DNA of 64,000 nt, taken from Hibiscus mutabilis. Lineage: Eukaryota; Streptophyta; Magnoliopsida; Malvales; Malvaceae. The position numbers were made by a program, and so were the translations under genes. Positions 23,368 to 36,380 of the stretch are shown piece by piece (the stretch's first letter is position 1; each line of letters starts with the position of its first letter). Location of the stretch: contig CM033715.1 in NCBI GenBank assembly GCA_019671005.1, positions 5,580,001-5,644,000 of the forward strand, in the 5' to 3' direction. A model generated the notes under the pieces. That model saw only the letters and a list, made by a program, of their open reading frames with translations. It was not told the DNA's origin and did not search any database.

Positions 23368-24070
23368 AAATCATCCAATCGAGTCGCGCATATCTGGAGC
23401 CCTGGGACCACGTAAATTCGGGACCTTGAAAACTAAGATCACGGAGGCCACAAGTGAACAGGAAGTCTTGAAAATCTCAGCTTCTGTGACCACATAAATT
23501 CGTGACCCTAAAAACCAAGATCACGGAGGCCACAAGTGAACATGAAGTCTTGAAAATCCCGACTTGCTCTTGTAGAGCCTGTACCCCCTTGTCTTTCCGA
23601 TGCATCAAGGGTAGCATTAAGTCACCCATTAAGAACCATGGGCGATGAATGGACGAAGCAAGCTGACATAGATGCGGCCAAAGAGATTTCCGCCGAGAAG
23701 AAGTTAGCCTAGCATAGACAAGAGTAACGAGAAAAGAGAGACCCGTAGTTCTGCAAGTAACCTCACAGTATAAGAATTGGAAATGATGAAGAATAACTTG
23801 AATCTGAACAGAGTCACGCCAACAAAGCCAAATCCCACCAGAGAAACCCAAAGCTTCAATACGATGAGATTGGGGAAACCTCAAGGAGCTAATTACAGCA
23901 TCCGCCCATTTCCCACTTATATGGGGCTCGACGATGCCAAAGAAATCAGGCTTGTATTCACGAATATACCGTTTCGCGGCTGTAATGAATTTAGGATGCC
24001 CACAGCCTTGAGCATTCCAACACATAGCTTTAATGTTCATCATTAAAAAACATAACCAAGAAGAGCAGAA

Positions 24071-25879
24071 CTAAACCTGTATGGGAGCCGCATGAGCTAC
24101 ATCAGTTGTCGTATCAGAGTCTAAAGGCACCGAAACCCGATGCTCGGCCACCATATTTCTATTACCACGGGAGGGCACAACATGGAGTAGGGGGGTTTGG
24201 CGGGTCGTGGGATTATCGTGCGGTTCACGAACAAGGGTGGCCACAGGAACACTCTTTTGGCCAGAAACAGCTAGGTTATGGTCATCGTTCTCATTAACCA
24301 TAACAGTAGTATGTCGAGACTTGTCAAACATGGGTGTAACACGACCAGGTGCAGGGGCGCGGGTGGAATTCGTAGAGGGAGGCTTACGGGCAGTCGGAGC
24401 AGACAACTGCGTAGAGGTTGAAGCACTAAGCTGTTGAACTCGGAGGGGTTTTTGGGCGACAACAGTTGCACGTAATTTACCAACATGAGGCTCATTAAGA
24501 GCCTTTTTTCCGACGAGTTGCAGCCATAATAGATGGAGGAGCCGGTGAAGAGACTAAACGTATCAATCGGGCAGCAAGTTGGTTGCCCTTGTCCGTGGGA
24601 GGCTCAGGATAGACTTCTTGGAAATTGAGAGAGGCCGGGAGATCCTCCTTAAATATGGGATTAAAATGAGAGCCGGTAGCGAGCGTATCCTTAGCACCAA
24701 AGCTACTACCAGAGTCTTTTCTTGTGGACCTACGTTGCTGACGCTCAACCACCATCCAAGGGCCATAAGGAGCAGTGTCATGAGCCGGCACCGGGGTTTC
24801 CGGGGGAGCAGCAGGCTCAGCATTTAACTCTCCCAGGGGGTTCAGAACCGAGGGGCATATATCCTGCACATGACCATATTTTTCACATTCAAAACATATT
24901 GTAGGTAACGATTCATACTCAACTACCTATACACGACCATTGATGACCAGCTTAGAGACGAGGGGCTTGCGAAGATCCAGAGTGATTGCCATCCTTGCAA
25001 AACGACCACGACGACCATGCTCCGTTTGAAAATCAAGTTTTACTACAGAGCCAATATAGCGTCCAATCTCGGTAATGATACTGGGTTTATAGAGCAACAC
25101 CGGCAAGCCTAGAAGGCGAATCCATGCAACTACTCGATTGGGATAGGGCTGCGACGTTGAGAAATCAACAGACCATTGCTCAACAATGAGGTAATGGCCA
25201 GAGAAGACTCAAGGTCCACCAGAAATAGCATGCAAAAAACTGTGTTGGTGCGAAACGTGACCAAAAAATAGTCGTTCTCAATGTCTATTAGACGAAACGC
25301 CTGTTTCGATTTTCAGAGGTCGTGCAGACGGGTACGTAAAGTGTTGTATCCAATCCTACGGCCCAGGAGTTTAACTACAACAGTGTGATCAAGGCTCTTA
25401 ACCGCTAGGGACTGGACTCGCTCCGAGAATTCTATTGAGATGAGGCCATCCACAGTCGAGCGAACAACATCACCTTCAATCTGTTCAAAATCATCCTCGT
25501 CAAGAATTTCTTCTTCTGCAACAGTGGTCGTCTGATTACTGCCCATGAGAGAATCCTTGTAGGATAGCGGCCGGGGGCTGGGATGAGACGTCGCATTGGA
25601 CATCCCATCAGTAGGCGTGATTGGCGCATCACCAATAGGGTTCTCGGCTTGAACACCCTCCATATCTGCAGGGGCTTGATCACTAAGATCAGTAGCAAGT
25701 TCATACACGGTTTGAATACCTTCCATCTCGACAGGGGGCAAATCACGTTGATCAGCAGCTTGCCCGGTGTCAGGCGGCTCATCCCCGACGCGGCGGGGTT
25801 TTTTCACCGTGTGTTTGGCTCCAGGATCAACAGGATTTTTGGTGGCACGCTTCGGGGCAGAGTCGCTAGGGTTTTCCAT
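24071..25879 (-). pseudogene. LINE ORF1, gag-like protein with DUF4283-like region and CCHC knuckle
   Basis: The reading frame starts at 25879 with a charged, proline-rich leader. It is broken by a TGA at about 25313-25315, where the family normally has a tryptophan (LWKSKQAF becomes L-stop-KSKQAF). Beyond the stop, IENDYFLVTFRTNT and LDLRKPLVSKLVINGRV are typical of the DUF4283 region of plant LINE ORF1. A knuckle CFECEKYGHVQDIC follows at about 24856-24896. A further shift near 24500 separates the proline/serine-rich tail that ends at 24071. ORF1 proteins bind LINE RNA and act as nucleic-acid chaperones. This copy cannot make a complete protein. Confidence 0.75.
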
Positions 25880-25904
25880 CCTCTATTTCTAATGTTATAT
25901 CTGT

Positions 25905-28080
25905 GTTATCTTTTATTAAATGATATATGTATTTAGATTGGTGCCATTAATTTGGTAAGTGGACGGGTGAAAAATGTAACCTTAGAAAATAAATAAAAGT
26001 TGTACATTGCAGATATTGAATTGAGACGCTAATAAAACTGAACACTAATGGATTGTATATGCAGTTGAAGGTCATATTCTCGTATTTATGTATTGACATA
26101 AATTTTTAGAGATAAACTGAATATAATTATGAGTTTTGGTGAGTAAATGAGACAAGACAGATTGTATTTGCGAACTATTTGAATCCGACTAGATTAAAGC
26201 TCGTTCAACATCCGATTCAATTGGACTCGATTCGAGCTTCAACTTAGCTTGAGTTTTTAACGAGCTGAGTCAAACTACTCGATACCTAACTCGAAAAGCT
26301 CGTGAACTGCTCAAAAATATAATATACTAATATTTTTTAAATTTTTTAAAATTAAAGTAAACTAAAAATATATGTTGTTGGATAATAATAATAGTAATAA
26401 TCTTGTTGAATAAATCCATTCAACAATTATTATTATTATTATTACTGTAAATGAGACGACACAAAACGCGAGCTAATTGAACTCGACTCAGTTAAAACAA
26501 GGTCAATATTCGACTCGAGTTCTTTACGAATTAAGTCTGCATGATTCGAACTCTGACTGACTTGTTTGTGCCCCTAATTATTTAGTCAACAAACTCAAGG
26601 GGATAGTTCTAATTTAAAATGGTTATAGAACATGTGTGATCTTTAATGGAGAGTGAAAAAATTTCAACTGCACATGGGGTCTATTAACGAGGCATTGGTG
26701 TCAACCGGACCAGTTTTGGATCTACGCAAATTTAGGCCTCAGATCAGATCACAAAACCAACTACCTAAATTATTTTATGAAAATTCAACCGTTAAAATAT
26801 ATGGTGTGAGGTCTAATTTAAGGAAAATTATTTAATAAATATATAATTATTTTTTATTTTAAGATTAGAAATTTAGTTTAGGATTTATGAGTTTAGTTTA
26901 TATGTTTAAATTTTAGGGTTTCTTGTTAGAATGTAAAGTTTAGAGTTTAGGATTAATGGTTTAGGTTTTAGTTTTTAGGGTTAAGAATGAGACATTAGAT
27001 ACCTTAAGTAAGGTGAGTGGTTCGAATCCTAAAGTTGTAAATTAAAAATTAGATTGGGAGGTGACCCTCTCATAACGGGTCTTTGCAAAATGCGATCCGA
27101 ATAAGTCGGCCAATAGATTAGATGCCGATAATTATAAAAAAATCTTTCTTAATTTAATGTTTTTATTGTAATTGTAATATTCTAAGTACAATAAACTCGA
27201 AAATATTTAAACTCGTATTAACTCGATTTAAGGATTTGAAAAATTATTATTAGTCTAAATATTATATGAAAGGTAATTATCTGAAAAGTACATATTTGAA
27301 GATAAATGAGGAATCCACTTTCTATAATAATAGAAGAGAAAGCCGAAATGTATATAAACTCTAAGCCCGAAATCACCAACAAATCTCACACTATCTTAAA
27401 TCTGCAAGAAAATATAATTTTTTAATTAAATATGTAATATGCTATATAAAATTTGATTTGATGTAATTATTATTATTATTTTAAAAAATTGTTTTTATTC
27501 TACATGTATTTTTTATTTGGTTCCATCATATAAATGTAAGTAAATAAAAAAGTAATTATTTTCATAATTATTTGTATGTTCAATAAATAAATGTGTTGAT
27601 AAAAAATACATAAATAAATATAAAAATGATGTTATATCAATATATATGCTTGAATTTCCCATCAATATATATATATATATATATGCTTGAATAAAAAATT
27701 TATTATATAGTTATATAAAATTAAAGTTAAATCTGTCTTATTATATATAGCACTATGGGCCTCTATTTTATCTATTTTTAAAATAAAGAATAGCTATTTT
27801 CATCAAGCAAGCGTTGATGGCCAGTTGGTTAGAGCTTTTCACCTGCTCTATCTCCCTCCCCTTAGATTTCGGGTTCAAGACCTAAAACCCCTAGATTAAT
27901 TTGGTTTTAAAATATTTGAATTCAATGACCATTTGTAATATTATTAATAATTCAGTGATATGTATTGTAATTTACCCATAAAATCTAGGCCATCCTAAGC
28001 GCGCTATAGCGACCATTCATGTATGGTGCATGGATTTTTTAGTGACGAAAAAGATGGAAATACAAATAGCGACGATAATG
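25905..28080. other. AT-rich intergenic region with old repeats
   Basis: No gene is seen. It contains CTCGA/GAGCT-rich degenerate sequence (about 26160-26570) reminiscent of decayed hAT-type MITEs, a hairpin TTGTTGAAT..ATTCAACAA around 26403-26432, TTTAGGG-like sequence (about 26865-26990), an AT microsatellite (about 27666-27684) and a tRNA-like head at 27818-27882. Confidence 0.55.
27818..27882 (+). repeat. tRNA-derived SINE head (candidate)
   Basis: TGGCCAGTTGG at 27818-27828 fits an RNA polymerase III A box and GGTTCAAGACC at 27872-27882 fits a B box, about 45 bases apart. The sequence between them does not fold as an obvious full tRNA. A short SINE remnant is the simplest reading. Confidence 0.4.
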
Positions 28081-28363
28081 TAAGGCTATTTATTTTGTTT
28101 GCTCTGTCTGAAGCAACTTCAAATCCCAAAATTCCCCTCGTTCTCCTCCTGCAATCGATACTTTTCCGTAGCCTTTTCTTCACAGTTTATTTAATCACAT
28201 TGTGCAGAAATTGACCCTTCACAGCCCAGAAAACAGTGAAAAAATTCCTCCTTTTATCATCATTTTAATTCTTTCTTATTCGTTTCTTCTCTGTTAGTGT
28301 TCCCTTAGCTTCCTATATTTCGTCTCTTTCCTTTTTCTTGTACGTTTTGATCCGATGTTCTCT

Positions 28364-28912
28364 GTAAGCTTTTTTCCTTTTTTTGTTGATTTAATGATGT
28401 TTGCATGAATGGGTTGATTGCGTTTTTTCAATCTGATTCATAGATTGATTGTTCTATTTTTAAGTCTAATTAATTCCTTTTTTTGGGTGTAAAATAGGGT
28501 TTAATTTTATATATTTGACTCTGTCTTTAGTTTGAGTATAGCCTAAATTGGTTGTTAAAAATTTTATATTTAATTACATTAGCTATTTAGTGGTGGATGT
28601 CCCTTGAGATTCATGGACAGTAGTTGTTTTAGTTCGATAAAGAAAATTTCTTCTTTTTTTTAATTTTGTATTTTTACTTTAATATGTTAAACAAATGGAA
28701 TATACATGAAGGTTGATGATGAATGAAGGGTATGTTGCTAAGAATTATATGCATGGACCCACGTTCTGTTATCAATTTGATTCCTTTTTTTTTTTTGTTC
28801 ACAACTCATTTTTCTTGGCAAAGTCTGTTTTTTGTTTTCATTTTCGTTTGTAATTTGTTCAATCTCTTTCAATATATACTGTTTCTGAATTTTGTTTTTA
28901 CCCCAAATGCAG
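28364..28912 (+). other. Probable 5' UTR intron of the NT-C2 gene
   Basis: A CT-rich leader ends at TTCTCT|GTAAGC (28363/28364). A T-rich stretch ends in CCCCAAATGCAG before ATCTTTGATG (28912/28913). Both sites fit plant consensus and would place the start codon 83 bases into the next exon. The leader exon upstream (about 28080-28363) is pyrimidine-rich. Inferred from splice signals only. Confidence 0.5.
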
Positions 28913-28995
28913 ATCTTTGATGTATGGTTTTCGAAAACATAAAGCCATTTTGATTGATCGTAAGTGAAAGAGGTTATTTCTTCGCAGTTCGAACA

Positions 28996-31900
28996 ATGGT
29001 TCTTGGCTTAAAAACTAAGAAGAAAAGAGGAGGCTCGTGTCAGGTTCATTACATTGTATGTGTTAAGGAAATTAGTCCTTGGGCACCATTGCAGGTTTTG
29101 CCATCGCCTCAATCTATATTGCTTCAATGGGAGAATGGAGATAAGAATTCCGGGTCCTCAGTTTCTTGTAATAGGAGTGGGAAAATCGAGTTCGGCGAGT
29201 CTTTCAGACTTCCGGTAACTTTATCTCCGGAATCATCCCGTAGGAGCACCAACCGTGAGAGTTTTCAGAAGAACTGCTTGGAGTTCTACTTGTACGAGCC
29301 TCGAAAGGACAAAAATGCAAGGGGTCAACTTTTAGGATCTGCTGTTGTAAACCTTGCTGATTATGGGATTATCAGGGAAACTATAAGCATTAGCACTCCT
29401 GTTAACTTGAAGAAGAGTTCAAAGATAAGGACCCCAGACCAACCGCTTCTTTATCTTAATATCCAGCCATTCAATAACGGTAGCTCCAGCTCGTCACCGA
29501 GAGGCAGCTTTCCAAAAGAACTGCCACTTGACAAGGATGAGAGTGACTATGTTTCCGAATCGATAAATGAAGAAACTGAGATCTCCTCTTTAACTGATGA
29601 TGATGAGCTTTCCTCACATTCATCTCAGACTGTTGCTTCTTCTGTTTTTGATCCTCACAGGGAGTCACATAGTCAACATGACAAGGTATTTAAGTTCATT
29701 ATTCTCCTTTTGTTATTTGTGTCCACTTACATTGAACTGTCTCTATAATGTCCTTGAATTATAGGTTTTAGATTCAGGTGGCTTTAAGATTTCTGAAATT
29801 GACTTGGCAGACTTAGGGTTCTTGAAGCATTGCCATAAGTAGAATTTTCACGCGATTAAGAATTGGTTATTGTTGAACTAATATTTTGATATAACAAATT
29901 ATGTTTTGGACTTGATTAAAGATTTCAAAAATAATTCAAAATCCGAATAACTTGAAATTACATTTACAGTGCATATGCATCTTTCTGAATATTCTAAAAA
30001 ATTATCAAGATTTTTGTCCTTGGGGATTTCAACTTGGGACCTTTTTAAAGGTAAGACATCGCTGGCAATTAGGCCATACCCCGACCTGAAAATCACTAGG
30101 AGCAATAAGATGAGCAAAATTTATTTTTACGGTGATTAATTTGTATGTACGGATTACAATCCCTCTTTAACCATTACGAGAATCTATATGGTAGTTTCGA
30201 GCAGACACTGGAGTGCATTTTCCTATGCACGAGCATGATTCTATTACAGGACTGTTGTAGTTCTGGTTAATTTGGTGACTGTCAGTGTCATCATCCTACA
30301 AAGCTTATATTTCTGAATGTTTAATACCAAGTCACCATTGACTACAGATTGGATCAGAACCAGTTGATGGTAGGATAGCAAGGCCTGGGCTCACTCTTCC
30401 TTCTGATGGAACATCGGCAAACTCAGGGGTAAGTCCATTGGATGAAGTATTCAAGCAATTAAATGGGAATACGTCTCTTTTATCTTCAATGTCCTCCAAT
30501 CCGGCGGATCCTGTAACTCATCCCACGGATAAAGTTTCATCCTCGGAGGTACGTGTTGCCATTGCGGTAGATATGATCTCAGATCATGTAGAAGATAAAG
30601 ACTCCCCACGAAAAACAGAGGGTGCTAGAAAAGCCTGGAGACATGACCAAAGCCATGTAGACAGATGTTTAAGTAGCAATTCACGTGTTAATCATTGGAA
30701 GGGAAATGCTGAAGTGTCATCATGGGAAGATGAGCTGGATAGCCAGCTTTTAGGTCCTGAGGAATATTCTCTGCAGGACAGGTTAGGTCTTAGACGACCT
30801 CAACATTCTCCGAGAAAGCAAGTTGCATTGAGGAGTAACACTTTTGCATCTGGTGGGGAAACAACCAAACTGAAAGGTGGTTTCCTTGCAAATGATGGAC
30901 AAAAGCGCATGAAACATGTTCGGTTGCATGTTGACAATGCTAAGAGTAATGGACCCTCAAAGATCCAGTTCATGGAGAAGGAGGAGGAGAATTCTATCCC
31001 TGAGAAGACTTCTAATGGTACCACAAGTGATATACTTGGTGAAAAGGAAGAAACCACAGACAACTTTTCTAACAGCAAAGTTGACTCGGATTACAGTTAT
31101 GGGCTGCTAAAGAAAACTCAGGTCAAGGAGAATTCAAAGGAAAATGATGTTTCCGAAGAGATTCATGATAGTCCTACAAGTAATACATGTAATAAAAGAA
31201 AAGAAAATGCAAAGAGCTTTTCCAACAGCAACGTTGAACTGAACTCCAAAATGAAAATGCTTGAAGAAGAATTAAGAGAAGCTGCTGTTCTTGAGGCTAG
31301 TCTTTATTCTGTTGCCGCAGAGCATGGAAGTTCTACAAACAAGGTTCATGCTCCAGCTAGACGACTTTCTAGATTCTATCTTCATGCTTGTAGAGAAAAT
31401 ACCCAAGATAAGAGGGCAAGCGCAGCAAGGGCTGCTATTTCTGGATTGGTTTTGGTCTCTAAAGCATGTGGAAACGATGTTCCAAGGTGTGCACTAAAAC
31501 TTTTCCGTATATATTTTCGTTTTAGAAAATGGATCTGGGTGATTTTAGCTTCTACCTTTGCTTTTTTACGAAGATGTTAATTTGGTTTGCATGTTGTACA
31601 AATTTAGTCATCTGTGGCGTAATGCTTTTCTCTTTTGCACCTTTTACCTGATATACATTTGACCACTTTTTTTTCCATTTTCATAGGTTAACCTTCTGGT
31701 TATCAAATTCAATTGTATTGAGAGCAACTGTTAGCCACACTATTGGGGAAATGAAGATATGTTCGGATAGTTCGGATGACTGGGTAGACCCTCAGACATT
31801 TCTACTTGCGTTGCAAAAGTTTGAAGCTTGGATCTTCTCCAGAATAATCGAATCTGTCTGGTGGCAGACTTTGACTCCATATATGCAGTCTGCTGCCACT

Positions 31901-33539
31901 AAGAGCTCAAGCTCAAGGAAAACCTCAAGCAGAAGGCGTGGATTAGGTGATCAAGAGCAGGAGAACTTTTCAGTTGAGCTTTGGAAGAAGGCTTTTAAAG
32001 ATGCCTGTGAGAGGCTTTGTCCCATTCGAGCATGTGGGCACGAGTGCGGCTGCTTAGCTGTGCTGGCTAAACTGGTATTATGATATACTATATAGTTTGT
32101 TTTATGCATAGAAAACTTAGTCTTGGATCTTATGCTTACTCATGCTCATCATAATGTCCCTTTGTTAAAAGATGAGGCCATGTCCTTGTTTCATATGATT
32201 TTATTATCTAATTGATAATACCGTTGAAATGCAAATTTGATAGAAACATTGTTGTCTGTTCGATCATTAGGTAATGGAGCAATTGGTGGGAAGATTAGAT
32301 GTTGCAATGTTCAATGCTATTCTTCGTGAATCAGCTGATGAAATGCCAACGGATCCCATTTCTGATCCAATAAGCGATTCAAAGGTTCTTCCTATTCCCG
32401 CAGGAAGATCAAGCTTCGGGGCAGGCGTACAACTAAAAAATTCTGTGAGTAATGGGATCTCTTCTGTGTAGCTACTTCAATACTTAATTGCCTCCTTGAT
32501 GTGCAAGATCAAATCTTGTTTGACAGTTGCAGAATATTTCCTCATTTAAAGATTGAGAATATAATTGAAATTGGTTCAGTAAAGTTGCTTGAATAATGGC
32601 ATAAGAACGTAGGAGTCTATTACATTTCTAGCATTATATTAAAAGTATCTTTTTTTCTTCTGCTGGCCCTGTGTTACCAGATCGGAAACTGGTCAAGATG
32701 GTTATCAGATTTATTCGATATTGATGACACTGAGAGTCCCGAAGATAGCAACGAAGTAGGTGACTGTAAAAATGCTGAATGTGAGGGTTCCTTCAAGGCT
32801 TTTTCCCTCCTAAACGCATTGAGTGATCTCATGATGCTTCCATCCGAGATGCTTGTGGATAGGTCCACAAGGAAAGAGGTATAGTTCTGGAATTATTAAA
32901 ATGTTTATTCTGATTTCCGGTAGCAATATATATATCTCATTCCTCTATTTCCGTCTGTTAATCTTGTCTTCCCTTTGAATTTTAATGCTGAAGGTATGCC
33001 CCAAGTTCAGTGCCCCCCTGATCATCAGGGCTCTTAACAATTTTGTCGCCGACGAGTTCAACCCGAATCCAGTTTCACTGGCAGTTTTTGAAGCATTGGA
33101 GGAGGTTTGTCATAAACAATATACAAAGCTTTGCTTAAAATATAACTTTCCAGTTCATTCATCACTCTGCAAAGTTGCAAGTTTGTGTTTGAAAAAAAAA
33201 ATTCTCTCTTATCAGGACCTTTCTGAGGCCGGGGAAGAGTCTATCACAAACTTCCCATGTATGGCTACTCCTATAGCCTATTCGCCACCTTCCGCGACAT
33301 CCCTAACAGACATTATAGGAAGTCAAACCATGGAACGGTGTCGTTCATTGGTGCTTAGAAAATCATACACTAGTGATGATGAGCTCGAAGAATTAGATTC
33401 GCCCATTACCTCAATCATGGTCGAGAACCCCCACGGTTCTCCCACTTCAAAAGAACCCGACTGGATGAAAATGGGAAAGAAAGGCCGGAAAGTTGTTAGA
33501 TATCAGCTCGTCCGAGAGATATGGAAAGATGGTGAGTAG
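28996..33539 (+). CDS. NT-C2 (EEIG1/EHBP1 N-terminal) domain protein with conserved C-terminal helical region
   Basis: Seven coding exons, 28996-29685, 30348-31486, 31687-32074, 32271-32444, 32681-32878, 32994-33104 and 33216-33539, join without a stop to give about 1007 residues. Residues 10-160 form an NT-C2 domain (CQVHYIVCVKEISPW, ILLQWENGD, LEFYLYEPRK, LLGSAVVNLADYG). Known NT-C2 domains are membrane- or cytoskeleton-linked modules. A Ser- and Lys-rich middle leads to a short coiled coil (MKMLEEELREAA, about 530-550). A C-terminal region from AARAAISGLVLVSKACGNDVP to FEALEE resembles a DIL-like helical region. The tail holds SDDELEELDSP. Plant relatives include proteins loosely annotated as nucleolar gar2-like and, more distantly, PMI1-type proteins. 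The exact cellular role cannot be told here. Confidence 0.9.
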
Positions 33540-34664
33540 CAATGTCTCTTTTCCCTCCTCCTGTACGTTCACCAAACATGTTTGTGTACATATGAGTGTG
33601 ATCATAGGCTGGTGTATTAAGTTGCTGTGTTTGTCGGAGTCAAACCAAAATCGGTATTTTTCGTCGCATCACCGTACGTATGTTACAAACTATGAATCCA
33701 TATCGTTTATTGTGTTAGAGAATTCCCAAAAATTAATCATGTAAATGACATTTGTTTTTACCTTCTTTATTTATAAAGAGTCATTGCTATTATTATTTTT
33801 AGTTACAATTCTGCGTGCATAATAAATTGAATTATAATAAAATTCTTAGAATAATATGATTATTCTTAAATGTTCTTAGTCGATTATTATTGTGAGAATA
33901 TGCATTAAGACTAATATGTAGTTGATTGATGACAAAGTGTTGTCATTGACATGAAAATGTCAAAATCAATTTTAGAGAACAACATACTGAACTGGCCTGC
34001 TATGAATATGTTTCTTGAATTTTTATATGACAGTCACAACATTGCTCATAGTGATAACTACATGTATGATCCTCATACTTGGGATCATCATTATTTCAAC
34101 ATCGTGAGTGACATATTTTGATACAGTCAAACGTGTGTCGTAACTGACTACTCTATAAAGACTGATATTGGATATATCACAATTTATGTAGTGGGATATG
34201 GTTGATCAAGATAGGATTTGTCCCTCCTACATATTAAAAGAAAATAATTATTGTAATTATGACTATTTCAATATATATAAATAATATAATTTGATTTAAA
34301 TTAATATATATTGAAATTTTAATTAAAGTTGAATTGAGATTATATATATATATATATTAAAATCCTAATTAGTTGAATTGGGATTATATATATATATATA
34401 TTAAAATCTTAATTAAGTTAAATTGGGATTATATATATTTAATATATATATTGAAATCCTAATTAAGTTGAATTGGGATTATATATATTAAAATCTTAAT
34501 TAAGTTGAATTGAGATTATATAATATATATATATATATATTGAAATTTTAATTAAAGTTAAATTAGGATTATATATATTAATATATATATATATATATTA
34601 AAATTCTAATATGAGTTGAATTAGGATTTCAAATGCTATATAAATGCATGAGAGATCTAGCAAT
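33540..34664. repeat. Intergenic AT-rich region with tandem repeat block
   Basis: After the gene end, non-coding sequence includes GATTTGTCCCTCCTA-type text (about 34215-34235) that I associate with plant LTRs. About 34280-34640 holds six or so imperfect units of 55-70 bases, each with TTGAATTGGGATTATATATA and ATTAAAATCCTAATTAA. The block resumes at 36380, after an intervening 1.7-kb segment. Possible decayed LTR. Confidence 0.5.
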
Positions 34665-36380
34665 TGTCACACCCTAAAAATTGGTCTAGTCAGAATTAGG
34701 TTTCGATGATTGGAAATTTTGTACCGGCCATGCCCAAATGATGTATTTGCTCAATCCTTGTATCCAATTTTGAAGTAATGAAAGTTATTTGGGCTTAATT
34801 GAAGTTGTTGGACCTTTTTGTAAGGAATGAAAATTATTTTAGTGACTAAATTACAAAAAAAATAGGGGCAAAAGTGCAAACTTTAAAAAGTTAAAAGATC
34901 CCTCGTTATTATACCAATTAGAGGTGTGAGTCACCTCCTTGTTTGGCTACTTTTCACGTGAAATTAAAGGCTTTTGTCATAAAAAGGGTTATGAATAGGT
35001 TTATTAAAAGGTTTCCTCTCAAGCTAGGAAACCATTTGATTGGTTGCTTAGGAGGTCACCACTTAATTAAGGAAAGAAAACCACACGGTATGTGATAAAA
35101 ATGGGAGAAGAAAGATAGGGGAGCAACTTACTCTAGTAACAGAGGCATTAGCTTTTAACTTTCATTATTCTTTCACCAAGATAAGCAAGCACCACCATTT
35201 CTATCTTTAAGCTTAAGCTCAAGCAAGCATTTTAATCTAATTTTTGGTCTTTATTTGATTTTAATATACCATTTGAAAGCTTGTAGCTTGGTAGGTGGAA
35301 CCCTTATGTCAATTTGATGATTCTATCAATCCTTAGAGTTTGATTCCAAAATTTTAAGTCTTGAATTTTCAAGTTAAGCTCATGTGTTAGGTAGTTGATT
35401 TTCTTATTTTTGATGTTGTCTACAAGCTTTGGTAAGCTTGAAAAACGTTTGTGAATCATTAGTTTCGATTCTAATGTAATTCCCTAATTTTGAACTAGCT
35501 CAAGTGGTGGAAGACAAGCCATCTTCACCATCTTCATTACCGAGCACTTTCAACGGCAAGAGGATTGTTAACTGAGAACCTTAAAGCCTCCGAACATTAG
35601 GTGAGTGTAGTTGTGTCATGAGATTAGTTAGGTATCATCCCGGTTGCACTTGTTTGTGCTTAAAGTTACATCTTCTTTAAGAGCTTAAGTAGAGCAAGTA
35701 TGTGTGGATTCAAGTGGCAAGTGTGATAAGACCATCATATTGCCTTGATATATTTTAAGTTTATAGGTGATATTGAAATACGTTATGTGTGGAATTTGAT
35801 ATAAACATGCTATGTTATGCTATTTGAAGCAAAGACTTAATATGTGATGTGAAATGGCCTAAAGGCACAAAGATAAGTTTTATGATAAGATATATAACTT
35901 TGGACATTTGTAGGCTTTGGATACAATTGGCATGCCATAAAGTTATTTGAGCTCATCATGTAAGGGATTGGACTGCGGTTCGAGCTATGACCTATATGTG
36001 TGGGGAAAAAGGTTGGATTGTGTAAAGAACTTCGGAGCTACGGCTCAAGGCTAAAGCCTACTTTCCATAGCTTGCTATGTCCCAGGGAAAAATGAAGAAT
36101 ATGTATTTCAGAATCTTGGCAGTAAGATCTGGGAAATAAATTGTATTGATACGGCCTTAAGGTGTATCTAAACGAGTCAACATTGGTCAACGCGTGGCGA
36201 TACAGACTTAGCTGTATCGAAACGGGGTCTAATGAACAAAGTCAACACCAGCCAACCTGTATTGATACGCCATCACCCGTATCGATACGGCTAATAAATT
36301 GTATCAATTGGAATTTGGCAGGTTCAAATGAAGATAAGATTTATGTGTATTTGTATCGATACGGCTAATAAATTGTATCA
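34665..36380. mobile_element. LTR-like segment flanked by direct repeats, possible solo LTR
   Basis: The segment starts TGTCACACCCTAAAAATT, a common start of plant Ty3/gypsy LTRs. It is flanked by two copies of a stretch of about 100-150 bases ending GAGTTGAATTAGGATTTCAAATG..GAGAGATCTAGCAA (to 34663 and to about 36522). No ORF of note is present. The right part has repeated GTATCGATACGG motifs and a 33-base direct repeat containing CGGCTAATAAATTGTATCAATTGG. The right boundary is not defined by a CA end or a simple target duplication, so the class is tentative. Confidence 0.45.

Larger units (their letters stand above)
9836..24043 (-). pseudogene. LINE ORF2: endonuclease, reverse transcriptase, zf-RVT and RNase H, interrupted twice
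   Basis: ORF2 begins 27 bases after ORF1 ends. The endonuclease part (24043-23368) has MCWNAQGCGHP, GIVEPHISG and WFLMGDL, then a frameshift. After element B, 18260-16533 carries the end of the endonuclease and the reverse transcriptase with APLKAPGPDGLHAEFF, QTGFILGRSINDN, IDLKKAFDKIHWDF and LGTYLGVPV. The catalytic FADD box reads FAND, with Asn at 16804-16806. After element A, 11443-9836 carries the RT end, the zf-RVT region (HILRDCLPTRCFWE) and a plant RNase H (LNIDVAVS, QAELWSILVSLEAA, WIPRDCNGVAD). Known plant L1-type LINEs have this order. Many stops make it a pseudogene. Confidence 0.85.
9618..25904 (-). mobile_element. LINE retrotransposon split by two nested LTR elements
   Basis: After removing 11449-16527 (plus one 5-bp duplication) and 18261-23367, a single LINE of about 6 kb remains on the minus strand. 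ORF1 starts at 25879, ORF2 starts at 24043, and the 3' end is an A-run read from T at 9618-9627. The joins restore reading. Across element A, RIRAK joins LSGWAARCLSLAG. Across element B, RLDDF joins CNDSW-type sequence, although not cleanly in frame. A degenerate target duplication may be TATCTTTAAATAAA (about 9604-9617) against TATCTTTTATTAAA (about 25907-25920). Stops, frameshifts and a catalytic-site change show that it is dead and older than its two insertions. Confidence 0.85.

Noticed and set aside
27818..27882. Possible intact tRNA gene
   Set aside because: A- and B-box-like motifs are present, but I could not pair an acceptor stem or find a sensible anticodon arm. Listed as a SINE-like head only.
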